Assembly (NCBI RefSeq): GCF_020524285.1
Contig: NZ_JAIVKX010000004.1
Coordinates: forward strand, 1-64,000
Direction: 5' to 3'
DNA from: Alloyangia pacifica
Lineage (GTDB): Bacteria > Pseudomonadota > Alphaproteobacteria > Rhodobacterales > Rhodobacteraceae
Length of the DNA: 64,000 nucleotides
Shown: positions 18,637 to 27,969 of the stretch, one piece after another
Position numbering within the stretch: position 1 is the stretch's first letter
How the letters are laid out: each line of letters begins with the position of its first letter
Made by a program: the position numbers and the translations under genes
Notes under the pieces: model-generated
What the model saw: the letters and a program-made list of their open reading frames with translations, nothing else
What the model was told of the DNA's origin: nothing
The model's database searches: none

Positions 18637-19638
18637 ATGACATCCAGACAGGCACAACTCGACGACGCCCTGGCCCGCATCGCCAACGCGATTGACCCCG
18701 ACTCCAGTGTCGGTGTTCCGCAGCAGTTGCGCGGCGCGCTCGAATTCGGCATCGCCGCCGGCGAGCTGCCGATCGGCGCCCGGCTGCCCTCGGTCAGGGC
18801 GCTGGCGCGGCAGCTGAACCTCTCGCCGGTCACGGTCAGCAACGTCTACGCCGCGCTGCAGACCGCCGGCCACGTCGAGGGGCGCGTCGGCTCCGGAACC
18901 TTCGTAAGCCCCAACGCTCCGGTCGTTGATCCCGAGAAGTTCCAGGCGCTCGAGCGGGCGATCACCAACCTCATCGCCCTCGCCCGCGACTGCGGCATCG
19001 ACCGCGCCGACCTCGCGACGCGCATCGGCATGGACCGCCCGCGCAACGCCCGCCCGGTGCGGGTGCTGATGCTGGGCAATTTCGCCGAGGCCACCCGCGC
19101 CTATGCCGCCGACGTGCGGCCGCATCTCGCGCCCGGCGACAGTATCGAGCCCATGCTCATCGACGAGATCGCCGGCAATCCGCCTCAGGAGTTCGATATC
19201 GTGCTGGCGCCCCGGACCCTGCTGCCGCAGGCGCGCGAACTCTTTCCGCATGCCGAGGTCCTCGGCCTGACCGTCATCCCCAACGAGGCGACCCGCGTGG
19301 CGCTGGCCGCGATCCCGCCCGAGGCCTCGGTGGTCGGCTATTCCTACTTTCCCACCTACGTGTCGATGATGAAGGCAAACGTCATGCGCTACGCGCCGCA
19401 TGTCTGCCGCCTGAGCATGGTGGTGCGCGGCGACGAGAGCGAGGCGGCCCGCGCCAAGATCGCCGGCGCGGACGTGCTGATCTACGCCACCGGCGCGGAC
19501 TACCTCGCGGCGCGGCTGTCACCGGGACAGAGCGCCTTCGAATACCGCCACACGCCCGACAGCCAGGAGCTGCGCAGTGTCCTGCCGCCGCTGCTCGACC
19601 GCTGCCGCCGCCGCGAGGCGCCCGGCCCGGTCGCCTAG
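18637..19638 (+). CDS. GntR-family transcriptional regulator with uncharacterised C-terminal domain
   Basis: A 333-aa protein. The GntR winged helix (about 25-90) is clear, with LPSVRALARQLNLSPVTVSNVYAAL and a GSGTFV wing. The C-terminal part (about 130-320) is not an aminotransferase domain (too short for MocR) and not clearly FCR or UTRA. It has alternating hydrophobic strands such as VRVLMLGNF and EFDIVLAPRT, suggesting a Rossmann-like ligand-binding fold. It likely controls the neighbouring polyamine genes (inference from position). It is preceded by an unusually AT-rich promoter region. Confidence 0.82.
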   Translation: MTSRQAQLDDALARIANAIDPDSSVGVPQQLRGALEFGIAAGELPIGARLPSVRALARQLNLSPVTVSNVYAALQTAGHVEGRVGSGTFVSPNAPVVDPEKFQALERAITNLIALARDCGIDRADLATRIGMDRPRNARPVRVLMLGNFAEATRAYAADVRPHLAPGDSIEPMLIDEIAGNPPQEFDIVLAPRTLLPQARELFPHAEVLGLTVIPNEATRVALAAIPPEASVVGYSYFPTYVSMMKANVMRYAPHVCRLSMVVRGDESEAARAKIAGADVLIYATGADYLAARLSPGQSAFEYRHTPDSQELRSVLPPLLDRCRRREAPGPVA

Positions 19639-19722
19639 CTCGCCCTCCCCCGCTTGCCGCAAAAGCAAACGGGCGGCCCGCCCCGCGGTGCCGCCCGTGT
19701 CCGTTGCCGAGGTCTCGAAGGC

Positions 19723-21045
19723 TCAGCGATAGGCGTGCAGCACGCCCTCCGAGGAGACCACGTAGAGCGTGCCGTTGGCGACGATCGGCCGGGTCGTCGC
19801 CCCGCCCTCGATCGCCGTCGTGCCGACCAGCTGGCCCGAGGCCGGGTCGAAGGCGCGGATCAGCCCGTCGGAGGAGGCCACGATCAGCCGCCCACCCGCG
19901 AGGATCGGCCCGTGGTTGACGAAGGCGCTGTCGCGGCGTTTCTGCGGCGTGCGCTCCGGCTTGTACCCCGGCAGGTCCACCGCCCAGATCTGTGCCCCCG
20001 TGCGCGCGTCGAGCCGCACAAGCTGGTTGAGGTCGGAGACGAGGAACACCGAATCCCCCGCCGGCCAGACCGGATCCAGCGCCCCCATGCGCGCGGTCCA
20101 GAGCCGCTCGCCGCTCGAGAGCGACAGCGCCACCACCCGGCCCGAATGGTTGCCCGCGTAGACCACGCCGTTCGAGATCAGCGGATCGCCGGTGATATCG
20201 GTGATCGAGGCCAGCGCATTGCCGTTGCGGCTGCCCGCCACGTCGGCGCTCCAGCGGCGCAGGCCGCCCTGCCGGAAGGCCGCCTGCAGCGCCCCCGAGC
20301 CGAAGGAGAAGACCACCATCTCGCCATCGGTGGCCGGGGCCGGCGCGCCGGCGACATTGGTGTAGTCCTCGGCGTAGTCGATGCGCCAGCGGATGCGGCC
20401 GGTGGCGGTCTCGATCGCCCAGCCTGTGGAATCCGCCGAGGTGACATAGGCCAGCCCGCCGCGCACCGTCGGCGCGCCGGTGGCAGTGCCGCCGAGCTTC
20501 TGGGTCCAGACCTCGCCGCCCGTTGCCGCGTCGAGCGCGGTCAGGGTGCCGAAGCCCGAGGAGACGTAGAGCCGCCCGCCCTCGAGCGCGAGCCCGCCGC
20601 CCTGTGCCTGCGAGGCCTGATCGCGCGAGGGCACCATGCTGCGCTGCCACAGCACCTGCCCCGAAGCGCTCACCGCGCTGACCGTATGGGCGGAATCCAT
20701 GGTGAAGATGCGGCTGCCATCCGAGACCGGATCGGCGTTGAGCCGGTTCCGGCGCGTGTCGCCCTGGCCGATCTCGGTGGCGAAGACCGGCTGCAGCGGC
20801 AGCGAGAGCGCCGCGTGGTTGCTGCGGGCAAAGGGAGACACCGGGCTCTGGGCCGCGCGTCCGGCGCTCATCGCGCCGAGCGAGATGGCCTGCGCCCGGT
20901 TCGCCGGGATCGCCCCATCGGGACCGCCGGACTCGAGAATTTCCCGCGCGCCGAGGCGCTCTCCGGGCAGCACCGCCTCGGGCCGTTCGCAGGCGGCCAG
21001 CGCCGTCAGCCCCAGAAGCGCCGCGGAAATCGTGGTAATGCGCAA
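19723..21045 (-). CDS. bamB: BamB-like outer-membrane assembly lipoprotein (PQQ beta-propeller)
   Basis: A 440-aa protein. The signal peptide ends in the lipobox LAAC, followed by eight blades with recurring W/L-D-x-x-TG motifs (for example DAATGGEVW, DARTGAQIW, DPASGQLVG). It is a periplasmic scaffold of the BAM complex that folds outer-membrane proteins. No ATG or GTG gives a proper signal peptide. A TTG at 21045 does, with GGGGGC 8 bases upstream. An ATG at 21129 would add 28 non-signal residues and overlap the upstream gene. The YfgM-type gene sits 49 bp upstream, as in many proteobacteria. Confidence 0.86.
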   Translation of the reverse strand: MRITTISAALLGLTALAACERPEAVLPGERLGAREILESGGPDGAIPANRAQAISLGAMSAGRAAQSPVSPFARSNHAALSLPLQPVFATEIGQGDTRRNRLNADPVSDGSRIFTMDSAHTVSAVSASGQVLWQRSMVPSRDQASQAQGGGLALEGGRLYVSSGFGTLTALDAATGGEVWTQKLGGTATGAPTVRGGLAYVTSADSTGWAIETATGRIRWRIDYAEDYTNVAGAPAPATDGEMVVFSFGSGALQAAFRQGGLRRWSADVAGSRNGNALASITDITGDPLISNGVVYAGNHSGRVVALSLSSGERLWTARMGALDPVWPAGDSVFLVSDLNQLVRLDARTGAQIWAVDLPGYKPERTPQKRRDSAFVNHGPILAGGRLIVASSDGLIRAFDPASGQLVGTTAIEGGATTRPIVANGTLYVVSSEGVLHAYR

Positions 21046-21094
21046 AACACTGCCCCCGTCGTACTTGGTTCTTGCCGCGGCCCGCTGCGCGGGG

Positions 21095-21751
21095 TCAGCC
21101 CGCATCGGGCGTGCCGCCGAGCGCCACAATCAACTGCGCCGCACGCTGGCGCAAGCCCGCGGTGATCTCGGAATCTTCAAGGATGCGTTGCAGCTTCTCC
21201 AGCGCGGCGTCGCTGTCGCCGGCCTTGATGTCGAGCAGCGCAAGCTGCTCTTCCGCGAGCAGGCGCAGCGGCTTGCCGGGCACTGCCAGCGCCTCGAGGC
21301 GAATGCGGCGCTCGTCGTCCGAAAGCCCGGAGTCGCTGCGGCTGACCGCCTTGTAGGCGGCGATCTCGCGGTAGATCTCCGGCACCTCGCCATTGCCCGC
21401 GGCCTCGTCGAGCAGCGCCGTGGCGGCGGCCCCGTCCTCGGCGGAGGCGAGCTCGGAGGCGGCAAGCAGGTCGGTCACCACCGCGGCCTCGGCGCCGGGC
21501 GCCGTCACCTCGGTCAGCGCCGCGGCGCGGTCGGCCGCGGCATCCGCCTCGAGCGCGCCGCGCAGCGCATCACCGAAGACCTCGGCCTGCGCCTGCCGCT
21601 GCACCGCGCTGTACTCGCGCCAGGCCGCGCCGCCGACGATCGCCAGCACCGCCACCACGCCGATCCAGCCGTAGCGCTTGAGCAGCGCGAAGAGCCTGTC
21701 GCGGCGGACCTCCTCGGTCACCTCGTCGATGAAACTGTCGGTATTGCTCAC
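21095..21751 (-). CDS. YfgM-like TPR membrane protein
   Basis: A 218-aa protein with a cytoplasmic N-terminus, one membrane anchor (about 28-47) and a helical periplasmic TPR domain ending before residue 218. YfgM-type proteins associate with the Sec translocon and periplasmic chaperones, and the gene typically sits just upstream of bamB, as here. The start is a GTG at 21751; AAAGGTGAGG lies upstream at a somewhat long distance. Confidence 0.83.
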   Translation of the reverse strand: MSNTDSFIDEVTEEVRRDRLFALLKRYGWIGVVAVLAIVGGAAWREYSAVQRQAQAEVFGDALRGALEADAAADRAAALTEVTAPGAEAAVVTDLLAASELASAEDGAAATALLDEAAGNGEVPEIYREIAAYKAVSRSDSGLSDDERRIRLEALAVPGKPLRLLAEEQLALLDIKAGDSDAALEKLQRILEDSEITAGLRQRAAQLIVALGGTPDAG

Positions 21752-22094
21752 GGGGCTGCCTCACCTTTCGATTGTTGCCCCCTCTTAGCGCGGCAGGCGC
21801 AGGCTGCCAAGGCCAAGCCCGCGACACCATTGCCGGATCGGCCAGCCCCCGCCCCCGATGCCAGCGCGACAGAAGGCCGCTTGATCGGTTTTGCAATTCC
21901 TCTATTCTGAACTGGAGAGTTTAGTCACGTCTGCACACATTCCCGGCATACCCCCCGTTCCGCGCGCCAGCTTGCGCAGGCCGGCCCCCGGGAATGGTCC
22001 AATCGTGCAGCCCGCACGTAAGGTTCCCCAAACCGGGGCCCGCCAAAAGGCCGGCACTTCGGCCAGTATTCGGCCAGTACTTTGGAAGACCACC

Positions 22095-23390
22095 ATGAAG
22101 TTGATTTCGATCCTCACCGCCATTCTCGTCGCGGCGGCGCTCTACGCGGTGGTCCTCGACCGCGAACGGCTCATGGGCTGGGTACACGGCGGGGCGCCCG
22201 AAGAGACGTCCGAGACCGTCTCGGACGCCTCCGAGCCCACCGAAAGCGCCCCGGCGGAGGCCGCCCCCGGCGCGGTTTCGGTCATGGCCCGGCATTCGCA
22301 GGCGCAGCAGATCGACGACGCGGTGCTGCTGCGCGGCGAGACCCGGCCCTCGCGCGAGGTCGAGGTGCTGTCCGAGGCCTCCGGCCGGGTGATCTCCACG
22401 CCGCTGCGCAAGGGCAGCCTCGTCGAAGAGGGCGAAGTGCTGTGCAAGCTCGACCCCGGCACCACCGGCGCGGCGCTGGTCGAGGCGGAGGCGCGGCTGG
22501 CTGAGGCCCGGGCGCAGCGCCCGCAGGTCGAGGCCGCCCTGCCCGAGGCCGAGGCCGTGCTGGCGCAGGCAAAGGCCGCGGTGGCCGAGGCCGATATCAA
22601 CCTCACCGCCGCGCGCGAGCTGTCGCAGGGCGGCTACTCCTCGCGCACCTCCGTCGCCTCCGCCGAGGCCAAGATGCGCGCCGCCGAGGCCAGCGTGCGC
22701 AGCGCCGAGGCCGGGCTGGAATCGGCCCGCGCCGGCACCGACAGCCTCGAGGCCTCGATCCAGAGCGCCGAGGCCGCCGTCGCCAGCGCCCGCAAGGCGG
22801 TCGAGAACCTGACGATCACCGCGCCCTTCGGCGGCGTGCTGGAAAGCGACACCGCCGAACTCGGGCTGTTGATGAGCACGACCGGCAACGCCACCTGCGC
22901 CCATGTGCTGCAGCTCGACCCGATCCGGCTGGTGGGCTACGCGCCCGAGGCCGACGTGGCGCGCATCCATCTCGGCGCCCGCGCCGGGGCGCAGCTCACC
23001 GGCGGCGAAACGCGGGTCGGCACCGTCACCTTCGTGTCGCGGCAGGCCGACGAGACCACCCGCACCTTCCGCATCGAGGTCACGCTGGACAACCCCGACC
23101 TGACCCTGCGCGCCGGCCAGACCGCGCGCATCCTCATCGAGGCCGATGGCGCGCTGGCGCACCTGCTGCCGCAGAGCGCGCTGACGCTGAACGACGCGGG
23201 CCGCATGGGGCTGCGCACGGTGAGCGCCGAGCAGACCGCGAAGTTCGTGCCGGTGAGCATCCTGCGCGACACTCCCGAGGGCGTCTGGATCGCCGGGCTG
23301 CCCGACAGCGTCGACGTAATCACCCTTGGACAGGAGTATGTCACCGACGGCGTGCCCGTCGCGCCGAGCTATCAGGAGATCCTCCAGTGA
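22095..23390 (+). CDS. RND efflux periplasmic adaptor (membrane fusion protein)
   Basis: A 431-aa adaptor. The N-terminal anchor or signal (about 1-24) is followed by a linker, a biotinyl-lipoyl-like half, a long Ala/Glu-rich coiled coil (about 130-235), the second lipoyl half (NLTITAPFGGVLE), and beta-barrel and membrane-proximal domains. It links the inner-membrane pump to an outer-membrane channel. ATG 22095 is chosen because it starts the hydrophobic segment; reading frames upstream lack any signal. A possible promoter is TTGATC at 21881 with TATTCT at 21903. The stop overlaps the GTG start of the pump gene. Confidence 0.9.
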   Translation: MKLISILTAILVAAALYAVVLDRERLMGWVHGGAPEETSETVSDASEPTESAPAEAAPGAVSVMARHSQAQQIDDAVLLRGETRPSREVEVLSEASGRVISTPLRKGSLVEEGEVLCKLDPGTTGAALVEAEARLAEARAQRPQVEAALPEAEAVLAQAKAAVAEADINLTAARELSQGGYSSRTSVASAEAKMRAAEASVRSAEAGLESARAGTDSLEASIQSAEAAVASARKAVENLTITAPFGGVLESDTAELGLLMSTTGNATCAHVLQLDPIRLVGYAPEADVARIHLGARAGAQLTGGETRVGTVTFVSRQADETTRTFRIEVTLDNPDLTLRAGQTARILIEADGALAHLLPQSALTLNDAGRMGLRTVSAEQTAKFVPVSILRDTPEGVWIAGLPDSVDVITLGQEYVTDGVPVAPSYQEILQ

Positions 23391-26300
23391 CAGGCATCGT
23401 CGACTGGGCGGCGCAGCGCGCCCGCATGGTGCTGGCCTTCATCGTCCTGTCGATCGTGGCGGGGGCCTTCGCCTATATCACCCTGCCGAAAGAGGGCGAG
23501 CCGGACATCGAGATCCCGGCGCTCTTCGTGTCGGTGCCCTTCCCCGGCATCTCGGCCGAGGACGCCGAGACGCTGATGGTCAAGCCGATGGAGACCGAGC
23601 TTTCGGACATCGACGGGCTCGACAAGATCAGCGGCGTCGCGTCGGAGGGCTACGCCGGCGTCGCGATGGAGTTCGAATTCGGCTGGAACCGCACCGAGAC
23701 CATGGCCGAGGTGCGCGACGCGATGACCAAGGCGCAGGCCAAGTTCCCCGAGGGGGCCGAGCAATACACCATCTCCGAGATCAACTTCTCGGAGTTCCCG
23801 ATCATCATCGTCTCGCTCACCGGCCCGCTCCCCGAGCGCACCATGGCGCAGGTCGCCAAGGATCTGCAGGACCGGGTCGAGGCGCTGGATTCGGTGCTGG
23901 AAGCGGGCATCGCCGGCAACCGCGACGAGATGGTCGAGGTGGTGATCGACCCGCTGAAGCTGGAGAGCTACAATGTCACCGCCAGCGAGCTGATCCAGAC
24001 CGTCCAGAACAACAACCAGCTCATCGCCGCGGGCGAGGTGCGTTCCGAGCGCGGCACCTTCTCGGTGAAGATCCCCTCGAGCTTCCGCGAGCCGCAGGAC
24101 ATCTTCGACCTGCCGATCAAGGTGAACGGCGAGCGGGTGGTGACGCTGGGCGATCTTGCCGACATCCGCCTCACCTTCGAGGACCGCACCGGCACCGCGC
24201 GGTTCAACGGCGACACGGCGGTGGCGCTGCAGGTGGTCAAGCGCAAGGGCTTCAACCTGATCGATACTGCCGCGCAGGTGCGCGAAACCGTGGCCGAGGC
24301 CCAGCAGGGCTGGCCCGAAGAGCTGCGCGCCACGGTGGTGGTCGAGGAAAGCAACGACCAGTCGCGCATCGTCGACTCGATGGTCAGCCAGCTCGAAGGC
24401 GCGGTGCTGACCGCCATCGCGCTGGTGATGATCGTGGTGCTGGGCTCGCTCGGCACCCGCGCGGCGCTGCTCGTGGGCTTTGCCATCCCCACGTCGTTCC
24501 TGCTGTGCTTCGTGCTGCTGGCGGTGATGGGCATCACCGTGTCGAACATCGTCATGTTCGGCCTGATCCTCGCCGTGGGCATGCTGGTCGATGGCGCGAT
24601 CGTGGTGGTCGAATACGCCGACAAGCGCATCTCCGACGGCGTCGGGCCGATGCACGCCTACGTCGAGGCGGCGAAACGGATGTTCTGGCCCGTCGTCAGC
24701 TCCACCGCCACCACGCTCTGCGCCTTCCTGCCGATGCTGTTCTGGCCCGGGGTCGCGGGCGAGTTCATGGGCATGCTGCCGGTGACGCTGATTTTCGTGC
24801 TCTCGGCCTCGCTGATCGTGGCGCTCGTCTACCTGCCGGTGATGGGCGGCGTGTCGGGGCGCTTCTCGCGGCTGCTGCACAATGCCTCGCTCACCCTGCG
24901 CAAGCGGGTCGAGGGCTGGCCCGCCCGCGCGGCGCTGGTGCCGGTGGCGCTTGGCGGGATGCTGCTCGGGGCGCTGCTGGTGCTGAACCCATCGTTCCTC
25001 GGTTTCACGCTGATCGAGGGGCGCGGCGCACGGGTGCCGGGGATCGTGCTGTTCCTGCTCTTTGCCGTCATGGCCTCGATCACCCTCGACGCGGCGCAGA
25101 TCGAGCGCAGACGCAGCAAAGTCGGCAAAACCTACCGCCGCTCGGTCTTCGGGCGGGTGATCCAGTTCGTCACCGGCAACCCGGTGATGCCGCTGGTGAC
25201 CATCGGCGCTGTGATCTTCTTCGTCATCTCGGTCTTTGGCTACTACGGTCAGAACAACAACGGCACCGAGTTCTTCACCGAGAGCGAGCCCGAGCAGGCC
25301 ATCGTCTACGTGCGCGCCCGCGGCAACCTCTCGCTGGCCGAGAAGGACGCGCTGGTGAAGCGGGCCGAAGCGATCGTGCTGCAGCACCCGGGCATCGAGA
25401 CCGCCTTTGCCTTTGCCGGCGACGGCGGGCTGGAATCGAACACCGGCGGCGCGCAGCCGCCCACCGACACCATCGGGCAGATCCAGCTCGAGGTCGTCCC
25501 CTGGGAGGACCGCCGCGACCGGCCCGAGCTCGACGGCGACATCGTTCTCGCCGAGCTGAGCGCGGAACTGGCCACCATCCCCGGCATCGAGACAGAGATC
25601 CTCAACCTCGCCATGGGACCGGCCTCGGCCAAGCCGGTGCACCTGCGGCTCAAGGGCGACAACTGGGAGGACCTGCTGGCCGCGACCGAAACCGCGCGCG
25701 CCGAGTTCGACGCCATGGCCGGGTTGCGGCTGATCGAGGACACCCGCCCCCTGCCCGGCATCGACTGGCAGATCGACGTCGACGTGGAGGAGGCCGGGCG
25801 CTACGGCGCCGATGTCGCCACGGTGGGCGCGATGGTACAGCTTGTCACCCGCGGCGTGACGCTCGACACCATGCCCGTCGACAGCTCCGACGAGGAGATC
25901 GACATCCGCGTGCGCCTGCCCGAGCAAGACCGCGTGCTCTCGACCCTCGACAACCTGCGTGTGCGCACCACCGACGGGCTGATCCCGCTGTCGCATTTCA
26001 TCACACGCACCCCGGTGCCCAAGCTCGCCGAGATCAACCGCGAGGGCCGTAAGCGCTACTTCGACGTGAAGGCCGGCGTGGTCGACGGGCTGGTGAAGTT
26101 CACCTCGGGCGAAGAGACGTTCGGCTACGGGCGCGAGGCCGAGGGCGGCGCGCTCACCGTGCACGGAACCACCTACGAGATCACCCGCACCGAAGAGGGC
26201 AGCGACAGCGATGCGATCCGCCGGGCCGCCGTGGACGGCACGCTCTCGACTGCGCCGGTCACCGCCAACGAGCGCATCGCCACCCTCTCGAGCCTGCTCG

Positions 26301-27082
26301 AAGACACGGAGTTCCCGCCTGGCATCAGCTGGGAATGGACCGGCGACCAGGAGGAGGAGGCGGAGAGCCAAGCCTTCCTGACCCAGGCCTTCGCCGCCGC
26401 GCTGGGGCTGATGTTCATCATCCTGCTGGCGCAGTTCAACAGCTTCTACAACTCGGTGCTGGTGCTTCTGGCAGTGGTGCTCTCGACCGCGGGCGTATTC
26501 CTCGGGATGATCGTGCTCGACCAGACCTTCTCGATCATCATGTCCGGGACCGGGGTCGTGGCGCTGGCCGGGATCGTGGTGAACAACAACATCGTGCTGA
26601 TCGACACCTTCCAGGACTACTCGCGCTACATGCCGCGGCTCGAGGCCATCGTGCGCACCGCCGAGGACCGCATCCGCCCGGTGCTGCTGACCACGATCAC
26701 CACCATCGCGGGTCTCTTCCCGATGATGATCGGCCTCAGCCTCGACTTCTTCGGCGGCGGCTATTCGATCAACGCCCCGACCTCGCTGTGGTGGAAGCCG
26801 CTGGCCTCGGCCGTGGTCTTCGGCCTGTCGGTCGCGACGGTGCTGACGCTGGTCTTCACCCCCGCGATGCTGGCGCTGCGGGTGTGGCTGTCGACCTACG
26901 CGCACTGGCTGGCGCGGCTGCTGGCCATCGCCTCCTTCGGACGCGGCAGCCGGGCTGCGCGGGACTGGGCGCTGCAGCGCGAGGCCCGCAAGGTGAAGGC
27001 GCCGCTGATCCTCTGGGACGATCCCGACGCCGAGGGCACCGGCGCGCCCGGGGCGAAAACCACCATGCGCGCGGCGGAATAG
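23387..27082 (+). CDS. RND-family efflux permease (HAE1-like)
   Basis: A 1231-aa inner-membrane proton-driven pump with about 12 membrane segments in two halves and two large periplasmic domains (for example about 35-340 and 640-940). It has the family pattern of GxxxDGAIVVVE in TM4 and the GIVVNNNIVLID segment in the second half. It is about 180 residues longer than typical AcrB/MexB proteins. Extra sequence includes a Lys/Arg-rich cytoplasmic loop with two added hydrophobic segments at about 510-590. GTG 23387 overlaps the adaptor stop. No outer-membrane channel gene or regulator is adjacent, so it must share a TolC. Substrate unknown. Confidence 0.9.
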   Translation: MTGIVDWAAQRARMVLAFIVLSIVAGAFAYITLPKEGEPDIEIPALFVSVPFPGISAEDAETLMVKPMETELSDIDGLDKISGVASEGYAGVAMEFEFGWNRTETMAEVRDAMTKAQAKFPEGAEQYTISEINFSEFPIIIVSLTGPLPERTMAQVAKDLQDRVEALDSVLEAGIAGNRDEMVEVVIDPLKLESYNVTASELIQTVQNNNQLIAAGEVRSERGTFSVKIPSSFREPQDIFDLPIKVNGERVVTLGDLADIRLTFEDRTGTARFNGDTAVALQVVKRKGFNLIDTAAQVRETVAEAQQGWPEELRATVVVEESNDQSRIVDSMVSQLEGAVLTAIALVMIVVLGSLGTRAALLVGFAIPTSFLLCFVLLAVMGITVSNIVMFGLILAVGMLVDGAIVVVEYADKRISDGVGPMHAYVEAAKRMFWPVVSSTATTLCAFLPMLFWPGVAGEFMGMLPVTLIFVLSASLIVALVYLPVMGGVSGRFSRLLHNASLTLRKRVEGWPARAALVPVALGGMLLGALLVLNPSFLGFTLIEGRGARVPGIVLFLLFAVMASITLDAAQIERRRSKVGKTYRRSVFGRVIQFVTGNPVMPLVTIGAVIFFVISVFGYYGQNNNGTEFFTESEPEQAIVYVRARGNLSLAEKDALVKRAEAIVLQHPGIETAFAFAGDGGLESNTGGAQPPTDTIGQIQLEVVPWEDRRDRPELDGDIVLAELSAELATIPGIETEILNLAMGPASAKPVHLRLKGDNWEDLLAATETARAEFDAMAGLRLIEDTRPLPGIDWQIDVDVEEAGRYGADVATVGAMVQLVTRGVTLDTMPVDSSDEEIDIRVRLPEQDRVLSTLDNLRVRTTDGLIPLSHFITRTPVPKLAEINREGRKRYFDVKAGVVDGLVKFTSGEETFGYGREAEGGALTVHGTTYEITRTEEGSDSDAIRRAAVDGTLSTAPVTANERIATLSSLLEDTEFPPGISWEWTGDQEEEAESQAFLTQAFAAALGLMFIILLAQFNSFYNSVLVLLAVVLSTAGVFLGMIVLDQTFSIIMSGTGVVALAGIVVNNNIVLIDTFQDYSRYMPRLEAIVRTAEDRIRPVLLTTITTIAGLFPMMIGLSLDFFGGGYSINAPTSLWWKPLASAVVFGLSVATVLTLVFTPAMLALRVWLSTYAHWLARLLAIASFGRGSRAARDWALQREARKVKAPLILWDDPDAEGTGAPGAKTTMRAAE

Positions 27083-27180
27083 CGCAGGGTCTCGCCGCCG
27101 CCGCGGTTTGGCGCTTCGGGCTTCGTCTCCTATATGAAAGGGGTGCACCGGACCGCGGTGCCCCCAACGGGAGACCCGCC

Positions 27181-27537
27181 ATGAAGCCCCTGCTCGTTGC
27201 CCTGGCCCTGGCCGCCGCATCCGTCGCCCTGCCCGGCCCGCTCGCCGCGCAGGTCAAGGGCTGCGTGGCAGACAAGAACGGCATCACCCGCTGTGCCGGC
27301 CCCTCGACCTTCTCCACCGATCAGCTCGGCATCACCCGCGAGCGCCGCAACGCGCCGCAGACCACCGACCGCAACGGCATCGTGCGCGACAATATCGATG
27401 GCGGAACGCTCATCGCCCCGGGCGATGCGACCTCGGACCGGGGCGGCGCGGTCAGCTCCAAACGCCCGCCGAGCACGACCCGGCGCGCGCAACAGAACTG
27501 TACGACGGATGCGAATGGCGTGGTGCGCTGCGACTGA
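27181..27537 (+). CDS. small exported protein with four short D-x-x-G repeats
   Basis: A 118-aa protein with a signal peptide (about 1-23, cleavage after AAQ or LAA). The mature part holds four copies of a D-x-(N/L)-G-(I/V)-x-R unit at about 30-38, 46-54, 62-70 and 109-117. The first and last are bracketed by cysteines at identical spacing (C28-x9-C38 and C107-x9-C117), so two small disulphide loops, or metal or heme-like sites, are possible. I do not recognise the family. ATG 27181 has GGGAGA upstream. It follows the RND genes by 98 bp with its own start region; no functional link is shown. Confidence 0.78.
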   Translation: MKPLLVALALAAASVALPGPLAAQVKGCVADKNGITRCAGPSTFSTDQLGITRERRNAPQTTDRNGIVRDNIDGGTLIAPGDATSDRGGAVSSKRPPSTTRRAQQNCTTDANGVVRCD

Positions 27538-27568
27538 GCCGCAGGGCACCACGGATCAAGTTTCGCGA

Positions 27569-27772
27569 TCAATCGCCGGCCGGGGCGGTCTCCTCCTGGA
27601 CAGCGGCGTCCGGTGCGGCGGCCTGACCGGCCTCCGGCTCCTCGCCGTTCGTCGCGTAGGCCAGCCACCACACCAGCAGCAGCGCCACAACGACCATCGC
27701 CCCCCAAATTCCGAGCAGCGGTCCACGGTGCTGTTTCTCCTGCGCCTTGGTATTGGTATCGGGTGCGGACAT
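27569..27772 (-). CDS. small single-pass membrane protein
   Basis: A 67-aa protein with a polar N-terminus (about 20 residues), one strongly hydrophobic segment (about 19-40, with VVVALLLVWWLAY) and an acidic Ala/Glu-rich tail. ATG 27772 has a GGAGAG ribosome-binding site. Family not recognised. It lies convergent with the preceding secreted-protein gene and divergent from pepN. Confidence 0.65.
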   Translation of the reverse strand: MSAPDTNTKAQEKQHRGPLLGIWGAMVVVALLLVWWLAYATNGEEPEAGQAAAPDAAVQEETAPAGD

Positions 27773-27969
27773 GGGTCTCTCCTTCCCGCGGCACGACCGG
27801 CGAAGACCGCGCCGGAGAAGCGTCTCTCCGCCGCGTCCCGACGCCCTGCCGCGCGTCACTGGCATTTCACCGGCGCAGCGGTTGCCGCGCGCCTCTCATG
27901 GGCATAACGTCCCGCTGACGCGCCGGTTCCTGCAGGCGCCAGCCCACAGCTTCAGGCAAGGAGACGCCC

